Shown here one piece after another: positions 26,159-35,396 of a stretch of DNA of 64,000 nucleotides. A program made the position numbers and the translations under genes. The notes beneath the pieces are model-generated. The model had not been told where the DNA came from. It searched no databases and worked only from the letters and a program-made list of their open reading frames with translations. Source of the DNA: an uncultured Fusobacteriaceae bacterium (GTDB lineage Bacteria; Fusobacteriota; Fusobacteriia; Fusobacteriales; Fusobacteriaceae); assembly GCA_947038515.1 (NCBI GenBank), contig CAMQWJ010000001.1, positions 124,001 through 188,000 of the forward strand. Reading direction: 5' to 3'. How positions within the stretch are numbered: the first letter of the stretch is position 1; the number at the start of each line of letters is the position of its first letter.

Positions 26159-27657
26159 TGAAAGTTTATTAAAACACCACCCACAACAAACATACTTCCC
26201 AAAACAAATAGAACCAATTGCATCTTTATTTGATATTTAGCCCATTTTACCCAACTTATTTTTGCTATTCCAAGAATAGCCATTAAAATACCTGATGTAG
26301 GTACTATCATATTTGTAAATCCATCTCCTAACTGAAACGCAAGTACAGAAACCTGTCTTGGAACTCCTACTAAATCTGACAATGGAGCCATCATTGGCAT
26401 TGTTAATGCTGCTTGTCCAGAACCTGAAACTACAAAAAAATTAAAAATTGATTGGAATACATACATAAAAAACGCACTTACTGTTGCATGCATTCCTGAT
26501 AATCCTGTCGCTACCCAATTAAGAACAGTGTTTAATACTGTTGGGACTCCTGGATCAGTTCCACCTAATACAAGAACAATTCCTTTTGCCATTCCAACTA
26601 CCATAGCAGCTCCTATCAAATCTTCGGCACCTTTTCTAAAAGAGATTCCAATATCATTAATATTCATATTATTCAGTTTAAATATTACTCCAATAATTCC
26701 AGCTACAACTCCCATTATTAAAAATTGAGTTGCTATTTCTGGAAGATAATATCCATGCCATACTACCCCATAAATAATCCAAGCAATTCCTAAAACTACT
26801 GTTAACAATACTAACTTATGTCCTATTTTAAAAGGCAAATCCTCTACATTATCTTTTTTAAAATCATCTCTAAAATACTGATCACTTTCATATGAGATAG
26901 ACAATTCTGGATTTTTCTTTATTTTATTAGCATAATATAAAGTATAAACAACGCCTAAACTAGTAAAAAATATCCACATACCTATTCTAAATCCTGCTCC
27001 AGATAAAACAGGGATTCCTGCAACCCCTTGGGCAATTCCTACACTAAATGGATTCATCCAAGAAGTAGCAAATCCTATTTGTGTAGAAATATAACATATT
27101 AATATTCCTGTAATAGCATCATACCCCATCCCTACAACAATAGGAATTAAAATCATGGCAAATGGAATTGCTTCTTCCCCCATTCCAAATACTGCCCCTC
27201 CAAGAGAAAAGAGAACAAATACTAAGGGTAAGAGTAGATATTCAGTACCTTTTGTCCTTTTTATCATTCCCATAAGTCCTGCTTCAACAGCTTTTGTTTT
27301 TAATATTATTCCAAAAGAACCTCCTGTAATGAGTATAAAGGCTATTATTCCAACAGCAGTTCCCCATTTATCTCCACTTACAAGACCTTCAAAAACATAA
27401 TTTGAAACTCCTATTTCACCACCAGATGCAAAAAATGGAACTCCTTTCCTTACCGGTTCCCCAGTTTTGGTCAATTCATAAGAAAATGAACCTGCAACTG
27501 GTACTTCTCTTGATTTAGTTTCTCCTAACTCTGTTAAATAAGTTATTTTTTTCAAATCAAATTTTCCTACAGGCACAACATAAGTAAATAGTGCCGCTGC
27601 TAAAACTACAAAAAATATAATAATATATGTATCTGGCATTTTGAATTTATTTTTCAT
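26155..27657 (-). CDS. YfcC-family (DcuC-like) membrane transporter
   Basis: The 500-residue integral membrane protein has roughly 12 hydrophobic segments. It starts with KFKMPDTYIIIFFVVLAAALFTYVVPVG and contains the family blocks FGMGEEAIPFAMILIP, GFATSWMNPFSVGIAQG and SGSGQAALTMPMMAPLSDL, with NMIVPTSGILMAILG near the end. This is the YfcC subgroup of the anaerobic C4-dicarboxylate carrier (DcuC/ArcD-related) family. Members are usually annotated as uncharacterised or as amino-acid or peptide transporters, so the substrate is unknown. It lies 51 bases after gatB on the same strand and may be the last gene of that operon; the repeat-B hairpin follows. Confidence 0.88.
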   Translation of the reverse strand: MKNKFKMPDTYIIIFFVVLAAALFTYVVPVGKFDLKKITYLTELGETKSREVPVAGSFSYELTKTGEPVRKGVPFFASGGEIGVSNYVFEGLVSGDKWGTAVGIIAFILITGGSFGIILKTKAVEAGLMGMIKRTKGTEYLLLPLVFVLFSLGGAVFGMGEEAIPFAMILIPIVVGMGYDAITGILICYISTQIGFATSWMNPFSVGIAQGVAGIPVLSGAGFRIGMWIFFTSLGVVYTLYYANKIKKNPELSISYESDQYFRDDFKKDNVEDLPFKIGHKLVLLTVVLGIAWIIYGVVWHGYYLPEIATQFLIMGVVAGIIGVIFKLNNMNINDIGISFRKGAEDLIGAAMVVGMAKGIVLVLGGTDPGVPTVLNTVLNWVATGLSGMHATVSAFFMYVFQSIFNFFVVSGSGQAALTMPMMAPLSDLVGVPRQVSVLAFQLGDGFTNMIVPTSGILMAILGIAKISWVKWAKYQIKMQLVLFVLGSMFVVGGVLINFQ

Positions 27658-27708
27658 TTTCCCCCCAAAAAAATAGTTTATGATATTTTTTCATTTTTTT
27701 ATTTTAAT

Positions 27709-29154
27709 CTAGACTTTAAATTTTTCTTCAAATAATCTTGCTACAATTTCTGGATTTGCTTTACCTTTTGACTCCTTTATCACTTGCCCCATAAGTCCTT
27801 TTAGAACCCTTGGTTTTTTCCCTTCATCTGCATTTTGATAATCTTCTACCATTTTAACATTACTCTCTATGACCTTATCAACCATTTTCTCAATAATTGC
27901 TAAATCTGTAATTTGTCCCATATTATTAGTAGAAACTATTTCTTCAGGGGAACGTAAATCAGTTAATTTTATTTCAAAAACTTCTTTAGCAATTTTATTT
28001 GAAATAATTCCTTTATCTATAAGTATAATTATTTCTCCTAAATCATTTGCTGAAATAGAAAGCTCTTCAATATTTTTATTTTGTTCTTTCAATACTCTCA
28101 TTACTTCTGACATAATCCAATTTGAACTTAATTTAGGATTTTTAGATTTTTTCACAACTGCTTCATAATAATCAGCTAACTCCATGTCAGTACATAACTG
28201 TGCTATATCATATTCTGGTATTTGATATTCTTTTAAAAATCTCTCTAATTTATCTTTTTTAGATTCTGGCATATCTTTTTTTATATCTTCGATCATTTTT
28301 TCAGAAATAACTAATTTTTGAAGATCTGGTTCTGAAAAATATCCATAATCCATTGCTTCTGCTTTTGAACGCATAAGTTTAGTCACTTGCATATTATCAT
28401 CCCAGAGTCTTGTCTCTTGAAATATCTCACCACCAGTTTCAAGTATTTCTATTTGACGGTTAATTTCATAATTTATTGCCTTTGCAACTCCTTTAAAGGA
28501 ATTTAAATTTTTAACCTCTATACGCTGTCCAAATACTGTAGCTCCCTTTTCCATAACCGAAATATTGGCATCACATCTAAGAGAACCTAACTCCATGGAA
28601 ACATCACTTATTTTTGTATATTTTATAATACTTTTCAGCGTATTTAAATATTCATATGCTTCTTCAGAACTGCGTAAATCAGGATCTGATATAATTTCAA
28701 GCAGAGGGATAGATGAACGATTAAAGTTTATTAATGTTTCATTACTAGAATGAATATTCTTTGCAGCATCTTCTTCTATTTGAATTCTTGTTATTCTTGT
28801 TCTTATTTCTTTTCCTGAACTAAGTTTAAAATCTAAATATCCATTTTCACAATATGGTTTTTCAAATTGAGTTATTTGATAATTTTTAGGAGTATCAGGA
28901 TAATAATAATTTTTCCTATCAAAACCACTTGTATAATTTATTTTACAATTTAGTGCTAATGCAGCTTTTATTGCATATTCTAGTACTTTTTTATTTAGTT
29001 TAGGTAATGCTCCAGGATATCCTAAACATATTGGACAAGTGTGAGTATTAGGCAGAGACTTATCATACTCTGTGGAACAACCACACCAAATTTTTGTTTT
29101 TGTTTTTAATTGAAGATGGACCTCTAACCCTATAACTGATACCCATTCTTTCAT
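27709..29154 (-). CDS. gatB: Aspartyl/glutamyl-tRNA amidotransferase subunit B
   Basis: GatB phosphorylates and binds the mischarged Glu-tRNA(Gln) (and/or Asp-tRNA(Asn)) in the GatCAB complex. The 481-residue product has the family start VIGLEVHLQLKTKTKIWCGC, a four-cysteine zinc site (CGC and CPIC near 24-42), and the conserved YYYPDTPKNYQITQ and LEIISDPDLRS blocks. A C-terminal YqeY-like domain (from about 330) ends in GLMGQVIKESKGKANP. AAGGAG precedes the start. It follows gatA by 60 bases. The presence of all three gat genes suggests that the organism uses the indirect route for Gln-tRNA and perhaps Asn-tRNA. Confidence 0.97.
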   Translation of the reverse strand: MKEWVSVIGLEVHLQLKTKTKIWCGCSTEYDKSLPNTHTCPICLGYPGALPKLNKKVLEYAIKAALALNCKINYTSGFDRKNYYYPDTPKNYQITQFEKPYCENGYLDFKLSSGKEIRTRITRIQIEEDAAKNIHSSNETLINFNRSSIPLLEIISDPDLRSSEEAYEYLNTLKSIIKYTKISDVSMELGSLRCDANISVMEKGATVFGQRIEVKNLNSFKGVAKAINYEINRQIEILETGGEIFQETRLWDDNMQVTKLMRSKAEAMDYGYFSEPDLQKLVISEKMIEDIKKDMPESKKDKLERFLKEYQIPEYDIAQLCTDMELADYYEAVVKKSKNPKLSSNWIMSEVMRVLKEQNKNIEELSISANDLGEIIILIDKGIISNKIAKEVFEIKLTDLRSPEEIVSTNNMGQITDLAIIEKMVDKVIESNVKMVEDYQNADEGKKPRVLKGLMGQVIKESKGKANPEIVARLFEEKFKV

Positions 29155-29214
29155 ATTTTAATTTCTCCTTTTATTCCTTTCTTTATTCTCAATATTTTCA
29201 TTTAAAGCTCAAAA

Positions 29215-30672
29215 TTATAATATCGGCATTTCAAATTTTCCTCTTTCTAATTCAAATGCACTTCCTATTGCAAATAATTTTTCTTCATCAAATGCTTTGG
29301 CTAAAAATTGAATACCAACTGGTAATCCCTGAGCTAACCCTGCAGGTACTGTAAGTCCTGGAATTCCTGCTAAATTTGCAGATATTGTAAAAATATCTTC
29401 CAAATATAGTTCCATCAATGTTTTTTTATCTTCCAATTTAAATGCTGTTGTTGGAGAAACTGGCGTTACAATAATATCAACAGTTTCAAAAACATTATCA
29501 AAATCTTGCTTAATTAGATTTCTTACTTTTTGCGCTTTTTTGAAATATGCCTCAAAATATCCAGCATTTAAAACATAAGTACCTATTATTATACGTCTTT
29601 TAACTTCATCTCCAAAACCTTCTGTTCTAGACTTAGAGTATAGTTCCTCTATATTTGTAGCCTCTTTATTTCTATATCCATAACGGACTCCATCATACCT
29701 TGCCAAATTTGAACTAGCTTCTGCAGGTGCAATAACATAGTATGTAGCAACTGCATATTTTGTATGTGGTAAACTTATTGGAACTATTATTCCACCCATT
29801 TTTTTTATAAGTTCTATTGAATCCTCAATAATTTTTTTAACTCCTGGCTGAATTCCATCAATAAAATATTCTTTTGGAATTCCTATTTTCATTCCTGAAA
29901 TAGATTTTCCTATTGAATCTAAGTAATTAGGTACTTCTCTAGTACTTAAAGTTGCGTCATATTCATCTTTTCCAGAAATTACATTTAACATAAAAGCAGC
30001 ATCTTTTACTGTTTTTGAAAAAGGACCTATTTGGTCCATTGATGATGCAAAGGCCATAAGTCCATATCTTGAAACTCTTCCATAAGTTGGTTTCATTCCC
30101 ACAACTCCACAAAATGAAGCTGGTTGTCTAATACTACCTCCAGTATCTGAACCTAATGATAAAAATACCTGTTTAGCTGCAATTGATGTAGCTGAACCTC
30201 CACTACTTCCACCAGGTACTCTTTGAATATCCCACGGGTTTTTTGTTGCTCCATTAAACGAAGTCTTTGTTGATGAACCCATTGCCATTTCATCCATATT
30301 TGTTGTACCGATTATTATTCCATCAGCTTCTTTTATTTTTTCTACAACAGTACTGTTATATATACTTTCATAACTATTTAATATTTTAGAAGAAGAATTA
30401 CTTCTTTCATCTTTCATTACCATATTATCTTTTATGGCTATGGGAACTCCTGCCAGAGCACCTATTTTTTCATTGTTTTTAATTTTTCTATCCACTTCTA
30501 AAGCATCTTTTAGGGCATTTTCTTTTCTTAAATGTACGAAACTTCCTATTTGTTTTTCTGTTTTTTCTATTCTGTCAAATACTGTTCTTATTACTACTTC
30601 AGCACTAACTTCTTTCTTTGCTATTTTTTCAGCTATTTCCCAAGCTGAGAGATCTAATAGATATTCCATCAT
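29215..30672 (-). CDS. gatA: Aspartyl/glutamyl-tRNA amidotransferase subunit A
   Basis: This is the glutaminase/amidase subunit of GatCAB, releasing ammonia from glutamine. The 485-residue product carries the amidase signature: catalytic Lys in PIAIKDNM, the Ser region GGSSGGSA and the LGSDTGGSIRQPASFCG segment with the Ser-cis-Ser-Lys triad. The C-terminal PAGLAQGLPVGIQFLAK is also typical. The first of two adjacent ATG codons is chosen because GGAGG lies six bases upstream; the second would give one residue fewer. Its start overlaps the gatC stop (ATGA), so the pair is coupled. Confidence 0.97.
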   Translation of the reverse strand: MMEYLLDLSAWEIAEKIAKKEVSAEVVIRTVFDRIEKTEKQIGSFVHLRKENALKDALEVDRKIKNNEKIGALAGVPIAIKDNMVMKDERSNSSSKILNSYESIYNSTVVEKIKEADGIIIGTTNMDEMAMGSSTKTSFNGATKNPWDIQRVPGGSSGGSATSIAAKQVFLSLGSDTGGSIRQPASFCGVVGMKPTYGRVSRYGLMAFASSMDQIGPFSKTVKDAAFMLNVISGKDEYDATLSTREVPNYLDSIGKSISGMKIGIPKEYFIDGIQPGVKKIIEDSIELIKKMGGIIVPISLPHTKYAVATYYVIAPAEASSNLARYDGVRYGYRNKEATNIEELYSKSRTEGFGDEVKRRIIIGTYVLNAGYFEAYFKKAQKVRNLIKQDFDNVFETVDIIVTPVSPTTAFKLEDKKTLMELYLEDIFTISANLAGIPGLTVPAGLAQGLPVGIQFLAKAFDEEKLFAIGSAFELERGKFEMPIL

Positions 30673-30965
30673 TCATTTCCTCCTACAACTTTTGGAACTA
30701 TAAGTAGCCCCTCAAGAGTCTCTGGTGAATTTTTCATTGCTTCTTTTTGACTTAAAGATACTTTTATTTCATCTTCTCTCAATTCTAAAATATCACTATT
30801 TATCTGTATCAAAGGTTTAATATTATCCGTATTGACTTCATTCAATTTATCTATATGCTTAAAAATATCATTCAATTCTTTTTGCATTTTTTCAACTTCT
30901 TCATCTTTATACTCTATTCTAGCAAGTTTTGCAAGTTTTAAAACATCTTCTTTTGTTAATGACAT
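30669..30965 (-). CDS. gatC: Aspartyl/glutamyl-tRNA amidotransferase subunit C
   Basis: GatC is a small stabilising subunit that wraps around the A/B interface. The 98-residue product has the family pattern SLTKEDVLKLAKLARIEY at the start, the FKHIDKLNEVNTDN middle, and an extended C-terminus (LREDEIKVS, then PETLEGLLIVPKVV). ATG at 30965 is chosen; a TTG two codons upstream has better spacing to AAGGAG (five bases against eleven) and could also be used. It lies 18 bases after the pseudouridine synthase gene and overlaps gatA by four bases. Confidence 0.94.
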   Translation of the reverse strand: MSLTKEDVLKLAKLARIEYKDEEVEKMQKELNDIFKHIDKLNEVNTDNIKPLIQINSDILELREDEIKVSLSQKEAMKNSPETLEGLLIVPKVVGGNE

Positions 30966-30983
30966 ATTCAATTCAACTCCTTG

Positions 30984-31715
30984 TTACTTTCTTTTTACTT
31001 CTCCCATGGAATACAAATATTTTATTTCCTCTTCAGTCAGAGATCTGTATTCTCCACTCCTCAAGCCAGAAATATCAATTTCTCCAATTTTATTTCTTTT
31101 TAATTTTTCTACTCTATATCCTACTGCAGAGATCATTCGTCTTATTTGACGATTTCTTCCCTCTCTTATTGATAATATAATTTTAGTAAAAGTATCCTCA
31201 CGTTCTTTGATTTTCACCAATGCTGGTAATGTTATTCCATCTTCCAACTCTACTCCATATTTAAGAATAGTAATAGCTTTATCAGTGATTGCTCCTTTTA
31301 CTGTAACTTCATATTCTTTATATATTTCAGTTCTTGGATGAATAACTTTATTAAAAAGATCCCCATCATTAGTCAATAGTATTGCTCCTTCAGTCTCATA
31401 GTCAAGTCTACCTATTGGATAGATCCTCTCTTTTGTTTCTATCATATCAACAACAGTTTTTCTTCCTCTATCATCAGAAACTGAACTTAAAACTTTCAAA
31501 GGTTTATTTAATAGAAAATAAACCTTTTCTTTTTTATCTTCTATATTTAATATTTTGTTATTAATTTCGATAACATCATCATTATTTATTCTTTCACCTG
31601 AAGTAGGGATTTTTCCATTAATTTTAATTTGACCTTTTTTAATCATATTGTCAATTTCACGCCTGGAAGCAACTCCATTACTTGCAAGAAACTTATTAAT
31701 TCGTACTTTCTCCAT
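30984..31715 (-). CDS. rluB: Ribosomal pseudouridine synthase of RluB/RsuA family
   Basis: The enzyme turns a specific rRNA uridine into pseudouridine. The 243-residue product has an N-terminal S4 RNA-binding domain (VRINKFLASNGVASRREIDNMIKKG). The catalytic domain has the active Asp in IGRLDYETEGAILLTNDG, followed by HPRTEIYKEYEV and REGRNRQIRRMISAVGY. This layout fits the RluB/RsuA/RluE/RluF group; RluB is the most likely from its place next to scpB, a common pairing. ATG at 31715 has GAGGTGAGG just upstream. It overlaps the end of scpB by 20 bases. Confidence 0.9.
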   Translation of the reverse strand: MEKVRINKFLASNGVASRREIDNMIKKGQIKINGKIPTSGERINNDDVIEINNKILNIEDKKEKVYFLLNKPLKVLSSVSDDRGRKTVVDMIETKERIYPIGRLDYETEGAILLTNDGDLFNKVIHPRTEIYKEYEVTVKGAITDKAITILKYGVELEDGITLPALVKIKEREDTFTKIILSIREGRNRQIRRMISAVGYRVEKLKRNKIGEIDISGLRSGEYRSLTEEEIKYLYSMGEVKRK

Positions 31716-32226
31716 AAACCTCACCTCTCATTGCAGTATGATTAGGTAACTCTTCAACAGTTTTTATCCCTAAATATGCTAGAAAATTTTCAGTAACTTC
31801 ATAAAGTTTAGGTCTACCTTGAGATTTTTTCTCTCCACAAACTCTAACAAAATTTCTTTCTTCCAAAGAATTAACAATGCTATCAGCTGCAACACCTCTA
31901 ATAGCTTCTATATCACCCTTAGTTACAGGTTGCTTATATGCTATTATAGATACCACTTCCAATGCTGCCTTACTTAATTTTTTTGGTTTTGATTCTTGGT
32001 TAAAAAATAAATTTATCGTCTCACCACAAAGGGGGTTCGTAACCAAATAGACTTTTTCATCCTTTATCTCTACATTTATTCCAGTATATTTCCGTTCTTC
32101 TTTCAATTTATCTATTACTTCTATTATTTCTATTACTGAAATTGAAAAATATTTTGCAATCTCTTTTATTTTGATACTCTCATCGCCTATAAATAAAATT
32201 GCTTCGATACGTTCTTTAATATCCAT
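31696..32226 (-). CDS. scpB: Segregation and condensation protein B
   Basis: ScpB is the winged-helix kleisin-associated subunit of the SMC-ScpAB chromosome condensation complex. The 176-residue product has two winged-helix domains. The N-terminal part begins DIKERIEAILFIGDESIKIKEIAKYF; the second contains LEVVSIIAYKQPVTKGDIEAIRGV and ends with the GRPKLYEVTENFLAYLGI region. All are typical. A TTG one codon upstream with GGGAG is an alternative start. scpA is not adjacent in this window. The gene lies between the mreB-like gene and rluB and overlaps rluB by 20 bases. Confidence 0.95.
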   Translation of the reverse strand: MDIKERIEAILFIGDESIKIKEIAKYFSISVIEIIEVIDKLKEERKYTGINVEIKDEKVYLVTNPLCGETINLFFNQESKPKKLSKAALEVVSIIAYKQPVTKGDIEAIRGVAADSIVNSLEERNFVRVCGEKKSQGRPKLYEVTENFLAYLGIKTVEELPNHTAMRGEVYGESTN

Positions 32227-32249
32227 CAACGTCTCACTCCCTTCAGTTC

Positions 32250-33296
32250 TTAATACTCAGTTTCTGTGGTAATAAGAACATTTTTATACTTATTAAATGA
32301 TTCTAAAACCTTTTGAATACCACTTATAACATGATATCTCGAATTATCTGGCACATGAACCTTTGTTCCTATAGCATTTTCAATTTTTTTATCGAGTCCT
32401 CTTATTAGAGCCCCTCCACCTGACAAATATATTCCATTTCTTTTTATATCTGATGATAACTCTGGTGGTGTCATTTCCAATATAGCTCTAATCTCTTCTA
32501 TTATTTCTTCAGTTAATTCTCCCATAATAGAAATAAGTTCTGAAGATACTACTATAATACTTTTTGGCAAACCATTTAAAGTACTACGCCCGCTCACCTC
32601 TATTTCCAGTTCCTCTTCCTGCTCAACAACACAACCAACGGCTTTTTTTATGTCCTCTGAGGTTACTTCTCCTATAGCCAAATTATATTTTTGTCTTATA
32701 TATTCCATTATTGCAATATCGATTCTATCTCCTGCTACTCTAAAAGACGAAGCCTTAATAACTCCACCTAATGATATAACTGTAATTTCTGAAGTACCAC
32801 CACCTATATCTACAACCATATATCCATTTGCATCAAATATATCTAACCCCATTCCTACAGCAGCAGCTATTGGCTCTTCTATTAAATAAGCTTCTCTTGC
32901 TCCTGCTTCTCTTGCTACTTCTATAACTGCCCTTTTTTCTACTTGAGTTCCCCCTGCTGGAACACAAAGAATTACTCTAGGAGTTGAAATTAATTTTTTA
33001 GAGTTTGTTTTTTTATAAAAATTTCTAAGCATCTTTTCTGTTACTTCATAATCTGCAATAACTCCATTTTTTAATGGTCTTATTGCTTCTAAATAACTCG
33101 GAGTTTTACCTATCATTTTTTTTGCAATATTTCCAAATTCAAATATCTCTTTTGTTTTTGAGTTTATTACTACAACAGAATCTTCACTTAATATAACACC
33201 CTTCTTTTTTGTACAAATCAAAGTTTTTGAAGTTCCTAAATCTATTCCTAAATCTTCTGAAAATGCTCCTAAAAAATTTTTAATATACTTATTCAT
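32250..33296 (-). CDS. mreB: MreB/Mbl-type rod-shape actin homologue
   Basis: MreB filaments guide peptidoglycan insertion in rod-shaped cells. The 348-residue product has the actin-fold nucleotide motifs: phosphate-1 DLGIDLGTSKTLI near 15-27, the AYLIEEPIAAAVGMGLD segment, phosphate-2 MVVDIGGGTSEITVI near 159-173, and the adenosine-binding GIYLSGGGALIRGLD. The N-terminus has a short amphipathic start (MNKYIKNFLGAF) that may bind membrane. mreC and mreD are not next to it; instead a 242-residue membrane/coiled-coil protein lies 12 bases upstream. Several MreB paralogues are usual in bacteria, so this could be an Mbl-like second copy. Confidence 0.93.
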   Translation of the reverse strand: MNKYIKNFLGAFSEDLGIDLGTSKTLICTKKKGVILSEDSVVVINSKTKEIFEFGNIAKKMIGKTPSYLEAIRPLKNGVIADYEVTEKMLRNFYKKTNSKKLISTPRVILCVPAGGTQVEKRAVIEVAREAGAREAYLIEEPIAAAVGMGLDIFDANGYMVVDIGGGTSEITVISLGGVIKASSFRVAGDRIDIAIMEYIRQKYNLAIGEVTSEDIKKAVGCVVEQEEELEIEVSGRSTLNGLPKSIIVVSSELISIMGELTEEIIEEIRAILEMTPPELSSDIKRNGIYLSGGGALIRGLDKKIENAIGTKVHVPDNSRYHVISGIQKVLESFNKYKNVLITTETEY

Positions 33297-33308
33297 CTAT
33301 AACTCCCT

Positions 33309-34037
33309 TTATATTTTTCTATCAATAAGGTCTATCTTCATATCCTCTTCAATAATTTTTTCAGAATTAATTCTTTCAGGATACTTTTCTTTTAATTCTG
33401 CAATAAGTTTTTCTATTTGTCTTTGTTTATCTTCGTTTATTTTTATTAATTTCTCACTTTCATTTTTTTCAATAAACTCTTTTATTAAAATTTTTTCTTT
33501 TATCTCTTTCTCTTCCTTTTCATTTTTTTTCATTTTTTCATATCTTATCACTAATTTTTTTATATTTTTTACAATAATCCAATTATATATTATAATCCCC
33601 ATTATCAATAAAATAGCTCCACAAATCAGGAAAATAATATAAAATAATGTTTTATTTTGGACAAACAAACCTTTTTCTAATAAATAGCTAGTTACTAGCC
33701 CTAACTTATAGTCAAAAATAGTTATACTCAAAAATTTATCCCTTGTTTCTACTCCAATAACATTTGAAAATAAATTTAACTTCCAAGATAATAGTAGGTA
33801 AAACACTGAATATACAACTAAATAAATATAATAATTTATAACAGTAAAAATATTTCTTTTTTTATTACTCTTTACGTATCTTATCAAAAAATTAAATATC
33901 ATTACAATATAAATTAAATATTGCATTCTTCCAAAATATACATTAATAACTTGCCAAAAGCCATTATCTAAAAAAATATTACTCTTAAAATATCCATAAA
34001 ATAAAAGTAATAGTATTATAAAATTTATATTTTTCAT
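33309..34037 (-). CDS. Membrane protein with long charged cytoplasmic tail, upstream of mreB
   Basis: No family is recognised. The 242-residue product has about four hydrophobic segments in its first 160 residues (near 5-18, 36-54, 70-86 and 130-150). A strongly charged Lys/Glu tail from about 155 onward probably forms a long helix or coiled coil (for example EKEIKEKILIKEFIEKNESEK). It is the first gene of a minus-strand operon and lies 12 bases before mreB. Because mreC and mreD are missing here, a membrane partner of MreB is an attractive guess, but nothing in the sequence proves it. ATG at 34037 is preferred over one three codons upstream, which would abut the AAGG site. Confidence 0.75.
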   Translation of the reverse strand: MKNINFIILLLLFYGYFKSNIFLDNGFWQVINVYFGRMQYLIYIVMIFNFLIRYVKSNKKRNIFTVINYYIYLVVYSVFYLLLSWKLNLFSNVIGVETRDKFLSITIFDYKLGLVTSYLLEKGLFVQNKTLFYIIFLICGAILLIMGIIIYNWIIVKNIKKLVIRYEKMKKNEKEEKEIKEKILIKEFIEKNESEKLIKINEDKQRQIEKLIAELKEKYPERINSEKIIEEDMKIDLIDRKI

Positions 34038-34089
34038 TTTTATCATCCTTCTTTTTTTCTTCTTTTAATTTTATCATATTAGAAAAGAG

Positions 34090-34118
34090 TTTTCAAGTTA
34101 TATAAACCATGTTATAAT
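34090..34118 (+). promoter_or_regulatory. Predicted promoter of the RseC-like gene
   Basis: TTTTCA (34090-34095) and a perfect TATAAT (34113-34118) spaced 17 bases, about 40 bases upstream of the RseC-like start. Confidence 0.6.
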
Positions 34119-34157
34119 TATTTTATCATATTTTTTTAACAGGAGGCTAAATATTCC

Positions 34158-34556
34158 ATGCATAATAAAGGAATTATTAAAAATATTGAAAACAATTTTA
34201 TTACTATTAACTTCTATAAAAGTACTGCCTGCTCCCACTGTTCGTCTTGTAGCGAGAAGAATAAATTTGGTATTACTATTTCTATTGATAAACCAGCTAA
34301 CTTTAACAAAAATATTGGTGATGAAATTAATCTTGAAATAGAAGATCGAATTCTTTTAAAATTATCTTTTATAACTTATATTTTCCCAGCTTTATTTATG
34401 ATTTTAGGCTATTTTGTTTCTACCTTTTTAGGTGGAACTCAAGGTATTTCCATAATTTCTAGTTTCTCATTTTTAATTATTTCTTTTTTCTGTCTCTTTT
34501 TTTATGATAAAAAAAGAAGCAAATATATTAAAAATGATTTTTTAATTTTGGATTAA
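34158..34556 (+). CDS. rseC: RseC/MucC-family inner-membrane protein
   Basis: The 132-residue protein has an N-terminal cysteine cluster (CSHCSSC near 22-28, preceded by FYKSTA), a short beta domain (GDEINLEIEDRILLK) and two adjacent membrane helices (about 72-92 and 97-117), with a basic tail. This is the RseC family layout: in proteobacteria RseC helps reduce SoxR and often accompanies rnf electron-transport genes. No rnf or rse genes are adjacent here, so its role is likely electron transfer or Fe-S related but unproven. ACAGGAGGC lies about seven bases before ATG. Confidence 0.85.
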   Translation: MHNKGIIKNIENNFITINFYKSTACSHCSSCSEKNKFGITISIDKPANFNKNIGDEINLEIEDRILLKLSFITYIFPALFMILGYFVSTFLGGTQGISIISSFSFLIISFFCLFFYDKKRSKYIKNDFLILD

Positions 34557-34620
34557 TCATATAATATTTATTATATGATTATGTATTAACCCTTTTCAAA
34601 TATTTGTTTAAGGTAGGCCA

Positions 34621-35295
34621 ATGGAATACAATCTTATTATTATTAAAAAAAAAGTTAAAAATATAACAATAAAAATTAAAGACTCTAAAACAGTCATTTT
34701 TACTATTCCAAAATATTTAAATGAAGTAACTTTTAAAGAGATTTTAAGCAATAAAAAATTATGGATTGAAAAAAATCTTAATAAATTCAAATTGAGAGAA
34801 CAATTAATTTCCACAACACATAATTTTGGAGATAATTTTAGATTTTTAGGAGTTTCTTATCCCTTAAAGACGCAACTCGGTTCTTCTAATAAAGTAACTT
34901 TAGAAAACAATATTTTCTTACTTACTCTTTTTGAAGAAGAAAATGATAATATTATCTTTAAAGAAAAAATATTTAATAACTGGTACCAAGAGCAATCTAA
35001 ACTTGTTTTCCAACCTATTATTAATCATTTTTTGTCTCTCCTTAATGAAACAATTGCAATGACGAAATATTCTTTTATGAAAACAAGATGGGGCAGTTGC
35101 AATTATTTGAAAAAATCTATCCATTTAAATTTAGAGCTTTTAAAAGCCCCTGTTCCCCTTATAGAATATGTTGTTTTACATGAAATTTGTCATTTGAAAT
35201 TTCCTAATCACCAAAAAGATTTTTGGAATTATGTAGAATTTTATATGCCTGATTGGAAATTAAGACGAAAACAGTTAAAGTCTCTCGTTTTATAA
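34621..35295 (+). CDS. YgjP/SprT-like M48-type metallopeptidase (DUF45)
   Basis: The 224-residue cytoplasmic protein has the YgjP-like metallopeptidase layout: an N-terminal beta-rich part (about 1-115), then the conserved RWGSC block at 156-160, and the zinc-binding HEICH at 187-191 followed by the third ligand region (PNHQKDFW). It ends with a short basic helix. Members are annotated as M48-family or WLM-like metal-dependent hydrolases of unknown substrate. The gene starts 64 bases after the RseC-like gene on the same strand; TAAGGTAGG lies before ATG. The motif set is complete. Confidence 0.85.
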   Translation: MEYNLIIIKKKVKNITIKIKDSKTVIFTIPKYLNEVTFKEILSNKKLWIEKNLNKFKLREQLISTTHNFGDNFRFLGVSYPLKTQLGSSNKVTLENNIFLLTLFEEENDNIIFKEKIFNNWYQEQSKLVFQPIINHFLSLLNETIAMTKYSFMKTRWGSCNYLKKSIHLNLELLKAPVPLIEYVVLHEICHLKFPNHQKDFWNYVEFYMPDWKLRRKQLKSLVL

Positions 35296-35332
35296 TTATT
35301 TGGATATTAGAATTCTCTTATTTTGTTATCCC

Positions 35333-35361
35333 TTGATTTTCACAATTTATAGTGTTACAAT
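35333..35361 (+). promoter_or_regulatory. Predicted promoter of the LUD-domain gene
   Basis: TTGATT (35333-35338) and TACAAT (35356-35361) with a 17-base spacer, about 36 bases before the start codon. Confidence 0.65.
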
Positions 35362-35396
35362 CATATTAAGACTAATAAAAAGGTAGGTACTCTCTT

